Positions 25,080-33,925 of a stretch of 38,868 nt of DNA are shown piece after piece; the first letter of the stretch is position 1; each line of letters begins with the position of its first letter. The translations under genes were made by a program, and so were the position numbers. The notes under the pieces were generated by a model, which did no database searches, was not told where the DNA came from, and saw only the letters and a list, made by a program, of their open reading frames with translations. This DNA is from an uncultured Chlorobiaceae bacterium (GTDB lineage: Bacteria > Bacteroidota > Chlorobiia > Chlorobiales > Chlorobiaceae), in contig CAINOC010000038.1 in assembly GCA_903851385.1 (NCBI GenBank), forward strand, positions 1-38,868, given 5' to 3'.

Positions 25080-25484
25080 TCAGCGATGGTTCAGGAAAAA
25101 GTCACCAATGATCTGCCTCAGCTCAGCATGACAGACCATCTCAATGGCCTCGGCAGGAGTAACAAGCTTTCGGCGGCGATCATGCATTTCATCCCATTCA
25201 TCAAGCATGGTTTCAATGAAAAGCGGATAAACCAGAACCGAAAATGACTTGCCAAACTTGCGGTACCGGTACTTTCCAGCTTCTTTGTGGTGTACAACAC
25301 CTATTAAACCAGCTTCTTCATAAGCTTCTTTTGCTGCTGATTCTGCGGGTGACAACCCTTTTTCGACATATCCCTTAGGAATGATCCAGCGTTCTTTCTT
25401 TCTGGAGGTAATAAGCACCAGCCTGTTGTCCAGGACAGGAATAACACCTGATTGCTTAAACACTCCTTTGAAGCTTCCTGCCAT
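25080..25484 (-). CDS. NUDIX hydrolase, DIPP-like
   Basis: A 134-residue Nudix hydrolase. The core RWIIPKGYVEKGLSPAESAA and the following KEAYEEAGL make up the Nudix box (about 38-60), with the metal-binding Glu cluster E-x-x-E-E intact. Two variations are visible: Leu where many members have Glu after the second Gly, and Lys in place of the usual Arg before the first catalytic Glu. The context IPVLDNRLVLITSRKKERWIIPKG is typical of diadenosine/diphosphoinositol polyphosphate hydrolase-like members, which cleave nucleoside or inositol diphosphate linkages. The substrate is uncertain. It is divergent from the nucleotidyltransferase gene; the 190 bases on its 3' side hold only A+T-rich sequence and the tRNA promoter. 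Confidence 0.88.
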   Translation of the reverse strand: MAGSFKGVFKQSGVIPVLDNRLVLITSRKKERWIIPKGYVEKGLSPAESAAKEAYEEAGLIGVVHHKEAGKYRYRKFGKSFSVLVYPLFIETMLDEWDEMHDRRRKLVTPAEAIEMVCHAELRQIIGDFFLNHR

Positions 25485-25712
25485 AAGGGATCAAGTTATT
25501 TTCTGAAATATGATTTCAATCAGGAACAAACAGCTCTTAATGAGTAGAATCAGTTGACGAATATGCATGCCATGAACGTAAAATACAACTGATTTCTGTA
25601 TTTAAATTACTCTATCGGGGCAATTGGTCTCTTTAGTTTAATAACTCTTTTTTGTAACATAAGAAGAGAAACAAAAAGGGGTTGATGTAACAACAAAAAC
25701 CATCGGAAAAAC

Positions 25713-26690
25713 ATGAAAGCAATCATTCCTGTTGCCGGGGTAGGCAGTCGTCTGCGCCCGCACACTCTTTCGAATCCTAAAGTATTGCTTAACGTGGCTG
25801 GCAAGCCCATTATCGGCCATATTATGGATAAGCTGATCGCATCGGGAATCGATGAAGCCATTGTTATTGTCGGCTATATGGGTGATATGATTGAAAAGTG
25901 GCTTCTGCAGCACTATTCCATAAAATTCACCTTTGTCACTCAAAAGGAGCTGCTGGGACTGGCTCATGCCATCTGGATGTGCAAGCCTTACGTCACTGAG
26001 GACGAGCCTTTGTTTATTATTCTCGGTGACACCATTTTTGATGTTGATCTTGATGCTGTTCTGAAAAGCCCTGTTTCTACCCTTGGAGTAAAAGAGGTTG
26101 AGGACCCGAGGAGGTTTGGAGTTGCTGTAACCCGTGATGAAAAAATTCTTAAACTTGTTGAAAAACCTGATACTCCCGTCAGCAATCTTGCCATTGTGGG
26201 ACTTTATTTTCTAAAACAGGCCGGATCGCTTTTTAAAAGTATCGATTACCTCATTGATAAGGAGATAAAGACAAAAGGAGAATACCAGCTCACAGATGCC
26301 TTGCAGCACATGATAGAACTTGGAGAGACATTCACTACATTCACCGTTCAGGGCTGGTATGACTGCGGCAAATCAGAAACTCTTCTCTCCACCAATGAAA
26401 TCCTTCTGAAAGACAACACCTCGACAAAAAAATATCCAGGAAGTATTATCAATAATCCGGTCTTTATTGCTGACAGTGCCACTCTTGAAAACGCCATTAT
26501 AGGCCCTAATACAACTATAGGAGAACATGCTGTCATTTCGAATTCCATTATCAAGGATTCCATTATCGGTAATGATGCGCAGGTTGAGCATATCATTCTC
26601 GAACAATCAATCGTCGGGAACAATGCCTCCATTACAGGAACACACCGCAAAATAAATATCGGCGATTACTCGGAAATACGGTTAGGATAA
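25713..26690 (+). CDS. Sugar-1-phosphate nucleotidyltransferase with hexapeptide C-terminus
   Basis: A 325-residue NDP-sugar pyrophosphorylase of the RmlA/GlmU-like type, forming an NDP-sugar from NTP and sugar 1-phosphate. The nucleotide-binding signature is MKAIIPVAGVGSRLRPHT with NPKVLLNVAGKPII (residues 1-35). The metal/sugar-site motif LGDTIFD (about 107-113), VEKP (about 150) and GWYDCGKSETLLSTNE (about 215-230) follow. The last 90 residues form a left-handed beta-helix of hexapeptide repeats (TLENAIIGPNTTIGEHAVI). This suggests a role in envelope or exopolysaccharide sugar supply. The sugar cannot be assigned. It precedes the metK leader by 70 bases. Confidence 0.88.
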   Translation: MKAIIPVAGVGSRLRPHTLSNPKVLLNVAGKPIIGHIMDKLIASGIDEAIVIVGYMGDMIEKWLLQHYSIKFTFVTQKELLGLAHAIWMCKPYVTEDEPLFIILGDTIFDVDLDAVLKSPVSTLGVKEVEDPRRFGVAVTRDEKILKLVEKPDTPVSNLAIVGLYFLKQAGSLFKSIDYLIDKEIKTKGEYQLTDALQHMIELGETFTTFTVQGWYDCGKSETLLSTNEILLKDNTSTKKYPGSIINNPVFIADSATLENAIIGPNTTIGEHAVISNSIIKDSIIGNDAQVEHIILEQSIVGNNASITGTHRKINIGDYSEIRLG

Positions 26691-26760
26691 GAGATTTTTT
26701 GCATAGAAGAAGACGATTGCTTACATTTTACCTGTATTTTTTTGGCATCCCCATTACCTA

Positions 26761-26827
26761 TGGACACGGTGCCGCAAGCTTTAAAAAGGGTTACGCCCTG
26801 AGCTTGTCGGAAGTTTTTCCGTGTCCA
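26761..26827 (+). ncRNA. SAM-Chlorobi-like RNA leader of metK-ahcY
   Basis: A 67-base structured element 100 bases upstream of metK. P1 is TGGACACGG (26761-26769) with CCGTGTCCA (26819-26827), nine perfect pairs. P2 is CCGCAAGCT (26772-26780) with AGCTTGTCGG (26801-26810), with one bulged base. P3 is a small hairpin AGGG/CCCT (26787-26790 region with 26796-26799). AAAAA (26783-26787) in the P2-P3 joint could pair with TTTTT (26814-26818) as a pseudoknot. The SAM-Chlorobi motif is described as a candidate SAM-related element upstream of metK-ahcY operons in Chlorobi only, which is exactly this setting. SAM binding is not established for this sequence. Confidence 0.75.
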
Positions 26828-26926
26828 GTCGATTCCCCGTGAAATCCTCTCACTGAAAAGCTCTCCGTTAATACAGTTTTTTCTGTTGTTGTTACTGTAT
26901 TTGTTTAATCAAAAACTTATTGAAAT

Positions 26927-28141
26927 ATGTCACAGAAAAGGTATTTCTTTACCTCAGAATCCGTATCAGAAGGTCATCCAGACAAGGTTGCCGATCAGAT
27001 TTCCGATGCTGTACTTGATGATTTTCTTCGTCAGGACTCCAGCTCTCGTGTTGCTTGTGAAACTTTTGTTACAACTGGCCAGGTCATAGTCGGCGGTGAA
27101 GTTACAACAAAAGGTGTTGTTGATATCCAGACAATAGCCCGTAAGGTGGTCACAGAAATAGGCTACACGAAAGGCGAATACATGTTTGAAGCCAATTCAT
27201 GCGGCGTTCTTTCAGCTCTCCATAGCCAGTCACCCGATATCAACCGTGGCGTTGACCGCAAGGAAGAGATTGCTGACGAGTTTGACCGCGTTGGTGCCGG
27301 TGATCAGGGTATGATGTTCGGCTATGCCTGCACGGAGACTCCTGAGCTGATGCCTGCAGCTATTCAGCTTGCACAGCAGCTTGTAAAAAAACTTGCTGAC
27401 GTGCGCAAAGATGGAACGGCAGTAGCCTACCTCCGTCCTGATGCGAAAAGCCAGGTGACTCTTGAGTATGAAAACGATGTAGTCAAGCGTGTTGATGCAG
27501 TTGTTGTTTCGACCCAACATGATCCGGAACCGGAAGGTGTGAGTGAAGCTGCATGGCAGGAGGTCATTAAAGGCGATATTATCAAGCACGTCATTAACGC
27601 TGTTATTCCAGCGAGCCTGATGGATGATGAGACAAAACTTCACATCAATCCTACCGGTCGCTTTGTTATTGGCGGACCACACGGCGATACCGGCCTGACC
27701 GGTCGCAAGATCATTGTTGATACTTACGGTGGAGCAGCTCCTCATGGCGGCGGTGCATTCAGCGGCAAAGATCCTTCCAAGGTTGACCGCAGTGCGGCTT
27801 ATGCAGCTCGTCACGTTGCAAAGAACATTGTTGCTGCCGGACTTGCAGAGAAGTGCACGGTTCAGGTCTCTTATGCGATAGGTGTTGCCCGCCCTGTATC
27901 GATTTATATCAATACACACGATACGGCCAAGCATGGATTGAATGATGCCCAGATCCAGGAAAAAGCGGAAGTGATTTTTGATCTCCGTCCTGCAGCTATC
28001 ATCAAACGGTTCAGCCTTGACAAACCTGAGGGCTGGAAGTATCAGGATACAGCTGCCTATGGTCATTTCGGCCGTGATATCTTTCCATGGGAAAAAACTG
28101 AAAAGGTCGATGAGCTGAAAAAAGCTCTCAATCTCTGCTGA
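26927..28141 (+). CDS. metK: S-adenosylmethionine synthetase
   Basis: A 404-residue methionine adenosyltransferase, making S-adenosylmethionine from methionine and ATP. Signatures: [20 protein letters not shown] at about 7-26 with the catalytic His, [12 protein letters not shown] (about 124-135), [14 protein letters not shown] (about 247-260), and [19 protein letters not shown] (about 276-294). Length is slightly above the usual 380-400. It heads a two-gene operon with ahcY (33-base gap) and has the SAM-Chlorobi-like element in its leader, so feedback by SAM or SAH is plausible. Confidence 0.97.
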   Translation: MSQKRYFFTSESVSEGHPDKVADQISDAVLDDFLRQDSSSRVACETFVTTGQVIVGGEVTTKGVVDIQTIARKVVTEIGYTKGEYMFEANSCGVLSALHSQSPDINRGVDRKEEIADEFDRVGAGDQGMMFGYACTETPELMPAAIQLAQQLVKKLADVRKDGTAVAYLRPDAKSQVTLEYENDVVKRVDAVVVSTQHDPEPEGVSEAAWQEVIKGDIIKHVINAVIPASLMDDETKLHINPTGRFVIGGPHGDTGLTGRKIIVDTYGGAAPHGGGAFSGKDPSKVDRSAAYAARHVAKNIVAAGLAEKCTVQVSYAIGVARPVSIYINTHDTAKHGLNDAQIQEKAEVIFDLRPAAIIKRFSLDKPEGWKYQDTAAYGHFGRDIFPWEKTEKVDELKKALNLC

Positions 28142-28174
28142 ACAATCTTAACCTATTAAATTACTCCTATCGAT

Positions 28175-29587
28175 ATGACAGTTGCTGAGGTGCTTGATTA
28201 TAAAGTAGCGGATATTTCTCTTGCTGAATTTGGACGCAAAGAAATTGATATCGCTGAAAAAGAGATGCCTGGCCTTATGGCTACGAGACGGAAATATGCC
28301 GGCAAGTTCCCTCTGAAGGGTGCCCGTATTGCCGGATCACTTCACATGACAATCCAGACGGCCGTACTCATTGAGACCCTGGTGGATCTTGGTGCTGAGG
28401 TTCGGTGGGCAAGCTGCAACATTTTTTCAACACAGGACCATGCTGCTGCTGCAATCGCAAAATCCGGTGTTCCGGTTTTTGCGTGGAAAGGTGAAACTCT
28501 GGAGGAGTACTGGTGGTGTACACGCCAGATCCTTGAATTTGAAGGGGGAAAAGGGCCGAACCTCATTGTCGATGATGGCGGAGACGCAACCCTCTTGATC
28601 ATACTGGGTTACAAAATTGAAAACAACCCGGAACTGCTTGAAAAAACTCCAGGCAATGCTGAAGAGAAAGCACTTTACCAGCAGCTCAGGGAGGTCTTTG
28701 AAGAAGACAAGCAGCGCTGGCATAAGGTTGCTGCGGAAATGAAGGGTGTATCGGAGGAGACAACTACCGGTGTTCACCGCCTCTACCAGATGCTGGAAAA
28801 AGGTGAACTTCTTTTCCCTGCCATCAACGTGAATGACTCTGTCACCAAATCAAAGTTTGACAATCTGTACGGATGCCGTGAATCACTTGCTGACGGCATC
28901 AAGCGGGCAACTGACGTCATGGTTGCCGGTAAGGTTGTTGTTGTGCTTGGTTATGGCGATGTCGGCAAAGGCTCTGCCAGGTCTATGCGCGCTTATGGTG
29001 CACGGGTGATTGTTACGGAAATTGATCCAATCTGCGCTTTGCAGGCTGCCATGGAAGGCTATGAAGTTTCTACCATGGAAGAGGCTGTCAAGGAGGGAAA
29101 TATTTTTGTTACCACAACCGGCAACAAAGATGTTATTACTCTTGAGCACATGAAGCAGATGAAAGACGAAGCGATTGTGTGCAACATCGGTCACTTTGAC
29201 AATGAGATTCAGGTTGAGCAGCTCTACAACTATGCTGGAGCAACGAGACTGAATATCAAGCCGCAGGTGGATAAATACACTTTTGAAACCGGTAATTCCA
29301 TCTATCTTCTGGCAGAGGGACGCCTTGTCAACCTTGGATGCGCCACCGGCCACCCTTCGTTTGTCATGAGCAACTCCTTTACCAACCAGACTCTTGCACA
29401 GATAGAACTATGGACTAAGCAGTATGAAATCGGTGTATACCGGCTGCCGAAAGAACTCGATGAAGAGGTTGCTAGACTTCACCTTGAGCAGCTTGGTGTA
29501 AAACTGACAAGGCTTACCAAAGAGCAGTCTGAATACATCGGGATTCCTCTTGATGGGCCCTACAAGCCGGAACATTACCGCTATTGA
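28175..29587 (+). CDS. ahcY: Adenosylhomocysteinase
   Basis: A 470-residue S-adenosylhomocysteine hydrolase, clearing the SAH by-product of methylation to adenosine and homocysteine with bound NAD. Signatures: [20 protein letters not shown] at about 53-72, [16 protein letters not shown] at about 80-95, the NAD Rossmann motif [13 protein letters not shown] at about 256-268, and the C-terminal PYKPEHYRY. The longer form includes an extra loop (about 155-200) found in many bacterial enzymes. It is the second gene of the metK operon and is followed by a strong terminator. Confidence 0.97.
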   Translation: MTVAEVLDYKVADISLAEFGRKEIDIAEKEMPGLMATRRKYAGKFPLKGARIAGSLHMTIQTAVLIETLVDLGAEVRWASCNIFSTQDHAAAAIAKSGVPVFAWKGETLEEYWWCTRQILEFEGGKGPNLIVDDGGDATLLIILGYKIENNPELLEKTPGNAEEKALYQQLREVFEEDKQRWHKVAAEMKGVSEETTTGVHRLYQMLEKGELLFPAINVNDSVTKSKFDNLYGCRESLADGIKRATDVMVAGKVVVVLGYGDVGKGSARSMRAYGARVIVTEIDPICALQAAMEGYEVSTMEEAVKEGNIFVTTTGNKDVITLEHMKQMKDEAIVCNIGHFDNEIQVEQLYNYAGATRLNIKPQVDKYTFETGNSIYLLAEGRLVNLGCATGHPSFVMSNSFTNQTLAQIELWTKQYEIGVYRLPKELDEEVARLHLEQLGVKLTRLTKEQSEYIGIPLDGPYKPEHYRY

Positions 29588-29612
29588 TTGCGGATGTTTC
29601 CTTACTGAATGC

Positions 29613-29645
29613 AAAAAAGGCAACCCATGAAAGGTTGCCTTTTTT
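29613..29645. terminator. Strong bidirectional terminator after ahcY
   Basis: AAAAAAGGCAACC (29613-29625) and GGTTGCCTTTTTT (29633-29645) are perfect complements, giving a 13-bp arm including a GC-rich 7-bp core around a seven-base loop, with T-tracts on both strands. It ends the metK-ahcY transcript on the plus strand and tRNA-Gln on the minus strand. Confidence 0.92.
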
Positions 29646-29658
29646 GTTTGTTTTTTTG

Positions 29659-29730
29659 CTGGGGCGGCAGGATTCGAACCTGCGGATGTCGGCTCCAAAG
29701 GCCGATGCCTTACCACTTGGCGACGCCCCA
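29659..29730 (-). tRNA. tRNA-Gln (anticodon UUG)
   Basis: A cloverleaf on the minus strand: acceptor TGGGGCG with CGCCCCA, discriminator G, anticodon stem TCGGC/GCCGA around CTTTGGA giving TTG (Gln), T-arm CAGGTTCGAATCCTG. CCA is not encoded. It is convergent with ahcY and shares its terminator. Confidence 0.96.
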
Positions 29731-29796
29731 CTCTATTTGTAACTTCCCGGGCAGGATGAAACATCCGGTGCCGAATATACGCACAATATGATAAAA

Positions 29797-31647
29797 TCAC
29801 AACCAGTTACCAACAGGACTTACTGGAAATAAGTGCAGAGTGCTGAGTTGGGGTTCAGGGTTGGGTTGGGTTGGGAGTTTTTGGTGTACTGGCTTATAGG
29901 GCAGTGTGAAATAGAATTCGCTTCCAAACCCACACCTTGATTCGACACGAATGGTGCCGCCAAGCAGTTCAACATAATCTTTTGAAATGCTCAATCCGAG
30001 ACCTGAACCTTCATGAGTGCGGGTTATGACGTTGTCAACCTGATGAAAACGATCGAAAATCTTCTCTATCATGTCAGGTGCAATACCGGCACCTGTATCG
30101 ATCACATAAAACTCAAGGGTACCGTCTATACTGTGATAACCGAAATCAATTTCTCCCTTGCTCGTGAATTTCAGGGCATTTTGAATAAGGTTTGTCAAAA
30201 TCTGGTTGAGCTTTTCACTGTCTGTTTCAATAATGCTCTCACTGTCGGGAAGCCCTGTTGTACAATTTAAAAGCAACCCTTTTTTGTCTATTTCAGGTTT
30301 GAAAAATGAATAGATATCATGCAGGAGTTCGTTAACAGGAGTTTCGCTTATCTGCAGCATAGTCTCACCGGCTTCAATACGCGAAATATTAATAAGGTTG
30401 TTAATAAGACTCAGCATCCGGTCGCCGCTTTGCATTATCAGATCAATATATTCAGCCTGTTCCTCTCCTGTCAGATGAGGTTCTTTCAGGAGTTGTGCAA
30501 AACCAAGAATGCCGTTCATGGGGGTTCGAATTTCATGGCTGATATTTGCCAGAAACGCTGACTTTAACCGGTCGCTCTCCTCTGCATGCTCTTTCTCCTC
30601 GATTAATGCCGCCACCATATATTTCTGCTCGGTGATATCCTCTTTGACCGCTATAAAATTGGTTACTACACCCTCATTATTCCTTATTGAGGAAATAATT
30701 GCACGTTCCCAGAAAAGTTCACCATTTTTTTTTCTGTTCTGTAATTCTCCCTTCCACACCTTGCCTGAAAGAATCGTTTTCCAAAGCTCTTCATAGACTG
30801 ATTTTAGCATGAAACCTGACTGGAGAATCCGGGGATTGTGCCCTATTGCTTCTTCAGCGGAATATCCTGAGTGTTCAATAAAAGCGGGGTTGACGTATTC
30901 AATATTGCCAATAGGGTCGGTCATGACAACAACAGTCGGACTTTGCTCTACAGCAACACTCAATTTCTGCAGTTGATTGTAAGCAAGTATGCGATCCGTA
31001 ACATCATGGATAATTGCATAGAGAATATCTTTTCCCTCAAGTTCCATCTTGTTGCTCAAGACATCAACATCACGGATAGAACCATCTGCTCGGCGGTGGC
31101 GGAATAAAAACTGGCATTGTGTTGAGGTTCTGACTTTATCCATATTCACCCTCACCTCATCGGCTGAAGCGCTTGTGATCTGCTGGATACGCATCTGTTT
31201 CAACTGTTCAACTGACCAGCCGTAAAAATCTGCGGCGGCATGATTAGCATCGATGATACTGCCTGTATCAAGGTCAAGAAGAATAACTATAGAAGGGTTT
31301 TCGAAGAGTCTCCTGAACCGCTCCTCACTTTTCTTCAATGTTTCTTCAGAGCGCTTGCGTTCAGAGATATCATCAAACATTGACAAGACGTAACCTTTCT
31401 GAGGGCTGTAGAGGGAGATATCATACCAGTGGTTATCGGTATCGATGAAGATTTCAAACTTGTCGGGGACTCCTGTTTCTGCTACCTTTGCATATTTCTC
31501 GATAAACATAGGATTTGACTTGGCCAGACCAGGTCGAATTTCCGTCATTCTCTTGCCTATAACGTCATGCAATCCTGTCAGTTTTGCATAACTTTCGTTA
31601 ACCTCCTCATAAATAAAATCAACATGGTTGTCTTCATCGGTAATCAT
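29797..31647 (-). CDS. Multi-PAS sensor histidine kinase, 5' end damaged
   Basis: A 616-residue soluble histidine kinase without transmembrane segments: three PAS domains (about 1-100, 115-220, 235-345), a dimerisation domain with phospho-acceptor His in SHEIRTPMNGILGFAQLL (His about 371), and a HATPase with N-box NLIQNALKF, DTGAGI and GSGLGLSI. The first PAS starts abruptly: in frame before this ATG lie codons for HGYAYYR, which belong to the PAS, then a TAG (31669-31671), then 39 open codons back to an ATG at 31788. The gene may thus have been interrupted by one nonsense mutation and now start internally. The last 25 residues (after PYKPVHQK) come from a heptamer-repeat tract. No response regulator is adjacent. 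Confidence 0.82.
   Translation of the reverse strand: MITDEDNHVDFIYEEVNESYAKLTGLHDVIGKRMTEIRPGLAKSNPMFIEKYAKVAETGVPDKFEIFIDTDNHWYDISLYSPQKGYVLSMFDDISERKRSEETLKKSEERFRRLFENPSIVILLDLDTGSIIDANHAAADFYGWSVEQLKQMRIQQITSASADEVRVNMDKVRTSTQCQFLFRHRRADGSIRDVDVLSNKMELEGKDILYAIIHDVTDRILAYNQLQKLSVAVEQSPTVVVMTDPIGNIEYVNPAFIEHSGYSAEEAIGHNPRILQSGFMLKSVYEELWKTILSGKVWKGELQNRKKNGELFWERAIISSIRNNEGVVTNFIAVKEDITEQKYMVAALIEEKEHAEESDRLKSAFLANISHEIRTPMNGILGFAQLLKEPHLTGEEQAEYIDLIMQSGDRMLSLINNLINISRIEAGETMLQISETPVNELLHDIYSFFKPEIDKKGLLLNCTTGLPDSESIIETDSEKLNQILTNLIQNALKFTSKGEIDFGYHSIDGTLEFYVIDTGAGIAPDMIEKIFDRFHQVDNVITRTHEGSGLGLSISKDYVELLGGTIRVESRCGFGSEFYFTLPYKPVHQKLPTQPNPEPQLSTLHLFPVSPVGNWL
29832..29877. repeat. Heptameric repeat tract inside 3' end of histidine kinase gene
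   Basis: Read on the plus strand the tract divides into seven-base units (AGTGCAG, AGTGCTG, AGTTGGG, GTTCAGG, GTTGGGT, TGGGTTG). It encodes the Pro/Gln/Leu-rich last residues of the kinase. Its 13-base piece GTTGGGGTTCAGG (29847-29859) is identical to 35905-35917 in the intergenic repeat copy C. Confidence 0.65.
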
Positions 31648-31671
31648 CCGATAGTAAGCGTAACCGTGCTA

Positions 31672-32216
31672 TATATAGGAGCTCAGGTTACGATGGAGAA
31701 CATCCTTAGCCGCTCCGTTTATTGTCTGGCTTGAATTTTTATTTCCCCATTTTTCTCTGGCATGGGTGTTTAACTTCCTGATAAGCATCCTCTTCACCCT
31801 CCTTAAAGTGATTTGAGAGTGTTAGAAAAACATATTTTTGCTTTTTCACTCTTGGAAACAGTAACAATACAATGCTCTTAGTAATTCATAAAAGAGCCAT
31901 AAGCAGCCGGTATATGCTCTTGCTGTTACTCCCTTCAGGGAGTTCATAAATGGAGGTGAAAGCTGGTTGCAGCTGTCAAGGCGCAGAAAAAACCACTGAA
32001 GGTCACCTCTATTTTTACTATAGAACAATCAATTTTTTTAATGCATCCCATTTGAATAAAGAGGTACCCTGAACAGGAAATATCAAGAGAAGAAGGGGGC
32101 TACAGCTTGCTGATAGGCACTCTAACACGTATCTTCAACTCAACCCCATCGGAAAGTTCAACCTGATTGAGCTGCCGAGTTAGAGAGAGATTCGCTAAAC
32201 GGACACCTTCTCGGTT
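31672..32216. other. Region between kinase and trpF with repeat copy B
   Basis: No intact gene is seen in this 545-base stretch. It holds the 39-codon upstream part of the kinase frame (31672-31788), a noncoding part with GGAGGTGA (about 31953) and TCACCTC (about 32003) as distant inverted repeats, and AATCAATTTTTTTAATGCA (32027-32045), identical over 19 bases to 35956-35974. CACCTCTATTT near 32004 matches repeat copy A. A possible kinase fragment at 32100-32222 is listed separately. Confidence 0.55.
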
Positions 32217-32222
32217 ATGACA
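32100..32222 (-). pseudogene. Possible C-terminal fragment of a GHKL ATPase domain
   Basis: A 40-codon minus-strand stretch (REGVRLANLSLTRQLNQ, then VELSDGVELKIRVRVP) ending in a stop resembles the last part of LytS/YehU-type histidine kinase ATPase domains, G-x-G-L-x-N followed by a terminal beta-strand. There is no upstream kinase sequence; the frame runs into the antisense of trpF. It is short and the resemblance could be chance. Confidence 0.25.
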
Positions 32223-32864
32223 AAAATAAAAATATGCGGAATAACCCGGCTTCAGGATGCTCTTGAAGCAAGTCGGGCTGGAGCTGACGCTCTTGGTTTT
32301 AATTTCAGCAGCATAAGCCCTCGAATGATTGATCCGGAAGTTGCAAAGGAGATCATCAAAAAGCTGCCGCCATTTATACAATCCGCAGGTATTTTCGTCG
32401 ACCATTCACCCGCTGATATCAATGCCATCTGCCGCTTCTGCAGGCTTGATATCGCGCAGCTGCACCATGAACACTACAGCGCTAAAGATGCCCGATCCAT
32501 TACCAATGCAAAAGTAATAAAGGTCTATCGTCCTCAGGAAGGCTTTACTGTAGAAGAGGTTCTGGAGTTCGCAAAAGAGAGCGGCATCAATACCTTTCTG
32601 TTCGATGCATACCAGGCGAAAATGCCGGGTGGGACGGGACAAAGTATCAATGCGACTCTCGCATCGCGCATTTTCAATGAGCTGGAGAGCTCATGCTTCG
32701 CCATACTGGCTGGCGGGCTGAACAATTCAAACGTCGGCGATGCTATTCGAAGTACACATCCATACGCTGTCGATACGGCGAGTGGTGTTGAACGTGTTCC
32801 AGGGATAAAAGATCCCGTAAAAATAAAAGCCTTTATCAGTGCCGTAGGCGAAAGCCGGGATTAA
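32217..32864 (+). CDS. trpF: Phosphoribosylanthranilate isomerase
   Basis: A 215-residue TrpF, a TIM-barrel isomerase in tryptophan synthesis. The N-terminal KIKICGITRLQDALEASRAGADALGF has the catalytic Cys (CGI/T) at residue 7. Later motifs are FLFDAYQAKMPGGTGQSINATL, carrying the catalytic Asp and the phosphate-binding loop, and FAILAGGLNNSNVGDAIRST with AVDTASGVERVPGIKD. All are complete. It is the only trp gene in the window. It ends in a four-base overlap with the convergent hydrolase gene. Confidence 0.95.
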   Translation: MTKIKICGITRLQDALEASRAGADALGFNFSSISPRMIDPEVAKEIIKKLPPFIQSAGIFVDHSPADINAICRFCRLDIAQLHHEHYSAKDARSITNAKVIKVYRPQEGFTVEEVLEFAKESGINTFLFDAYQAKMPGGTGQSINATLASRIFNELESSCFAILAGGLNNSNVGDAIRSTHPYAVDTASGVERVPGIKDPVKIKAFISAVGESRD

Positions 32865-33823
32865 ACTGCTCTGCAGGCAGTTACCTGCCCAAAAATCAGC
32901 TCCGAAGCAGTTTCGGGCAATTCGACCGTAATAAGGTGCCCGCAGTCAGGCACTGAGACATAGCTGCCTTTCCGGGCATACTCCTTCAGCTTTTTGGTAT
33001 TTTCGCTGGTCATGATAGCATCTCCCTCCCCTGCAACAAAAAGAATTGGTATATCGACAGCCTTAACCATATCAGGCACTGACTCTGTAATTTCAAAAGA
33101 GGTTATCTGACGGGTTGTCTGATCGATAGCATCGGGGGCACAGAGCCCGAGACTTTTAAACCCGATCAGAATATCATGCAGCATAACCGTATTTTTGGAT
33201 AGAACAAGCCTTGCAAACATATAGGCTGGAAGCCACCATGTGAGTTTGCGTAAAAGATTATTGAACACAAACGTGATGGTGCCGGTGGCAATTGCCTGGG
33301 TAAACGCACTGTTGGGCAGGTATCCGAAATTAAAGAAGGTCATCGAACGGATCAGTTCGGGATGAACCCGAGCATAGTCAAGCGCAACAAACGGGCCGAA
33401 CGAAAATGCTGCGATATGAAATTGTCCAAGACCGAGTTTGATGACAAGTTCATTGAGATCGTGCGCAAAAAAATCAATATGGTAGTGGTTTTTTGGATCG
33501 TTGTCAGACCAGCCATGTCCGCGCATATCATAGGCTATTGTTCGAATCCCGCGGTCATTGAGGTACTTGATCACATGATGCCACCACATCCACCAGCAAT
33601 CCCAGCCATGAATCAGCAGCACTGTCTCGGCAGCATCTTTCGGGCCGGAATCATGATAATGATGAACAATGCCATTCAGCTCGACAAAACAGCTCTTTTC
33701 AATCAAGAAAAGCTCATAGGCTGCACGCTTTGCAGCTGCATTGTCCTCGGAGGCCTGAAGCTCAAGCAGTTCCTCGCGGTAACGAATAAATTTTTGTGTG
33801 GGAGGTGACTGGTGGTGTGCCAT
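32861..33823 (-). CDS. Alpha/beta-hydrolase fold protein
   Basis: A 320-residue alpha/beta hydrolase. The oxyanion-hole region is LLIHGWDCWWMWWHHV (about 69-84), unusually Trp-rich. The nucleophile elbow is AFSFG with Ser141, Ala replacing the first Gly of G-x-S-x-G, and Asp268 (GEGDAI) and His296 (DCGHLI) complete the triad. A cap region (about 165-245) is predicted. The first 50 residues are a charged helix before the fold. There is no signal peptide. The substrate is unknown; esterase, epoxide hydrolase-like or C-C hydrolase activities are all possible. Its stop overlaps the convergent trpF stop by four bases. Confidence 0.85.
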   Translation of the reverse strand: MAHHQSPPTQKFIRYREELLELQASEDNAAAKRAAYELFLIEKSCFVELNGIVHHYHDSGPKDAAETVLLIHGWDCWWMWWHHVIKYLNDRGIRTIAYDMRGHGWSDNDPKNHYHIDFFAHDLNELVIKLGLGQFHIAAFSFGPFVALDYARVHPELIRSMTFFNFGYLPNSAFTQAIATGTITFVFNNLLRKLTWWLPAYMFARLVLSKNTVMLHDILIGFKSLGLCAPDAIDQTTRQITSFEITESVPDMVKAVDIPILFVAGEGDAIMTSENTKKLKEYARKGSYVSVPDCGHLITVELPETASELIFGQVTACRAV

Positions 33824-33925
33824 AACGCATATCGAGTGTGGGTGAAAAGAGATATGGTCTTACTTATATAAATATATAACAATATTGGCCATGATCAGGA
33901 AATGGGGCAAACAGCAACAGTCTGG

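Noticed and set aside
25554-25584. TTGACG / TAAAAT promoter-like pair before the nucleotidyltransferase gene
   Set aside because: The 19-base spacing is long and the start would leave a leader of over 120 bases; not strong enough to list.
32103-32405. 101-codon minus-strand ORF overlapping the trpF start
   Set aside because: Most of it is antisense to intact trpF; only its last 40 codons are possibly meaningful and are listed as a fragment.
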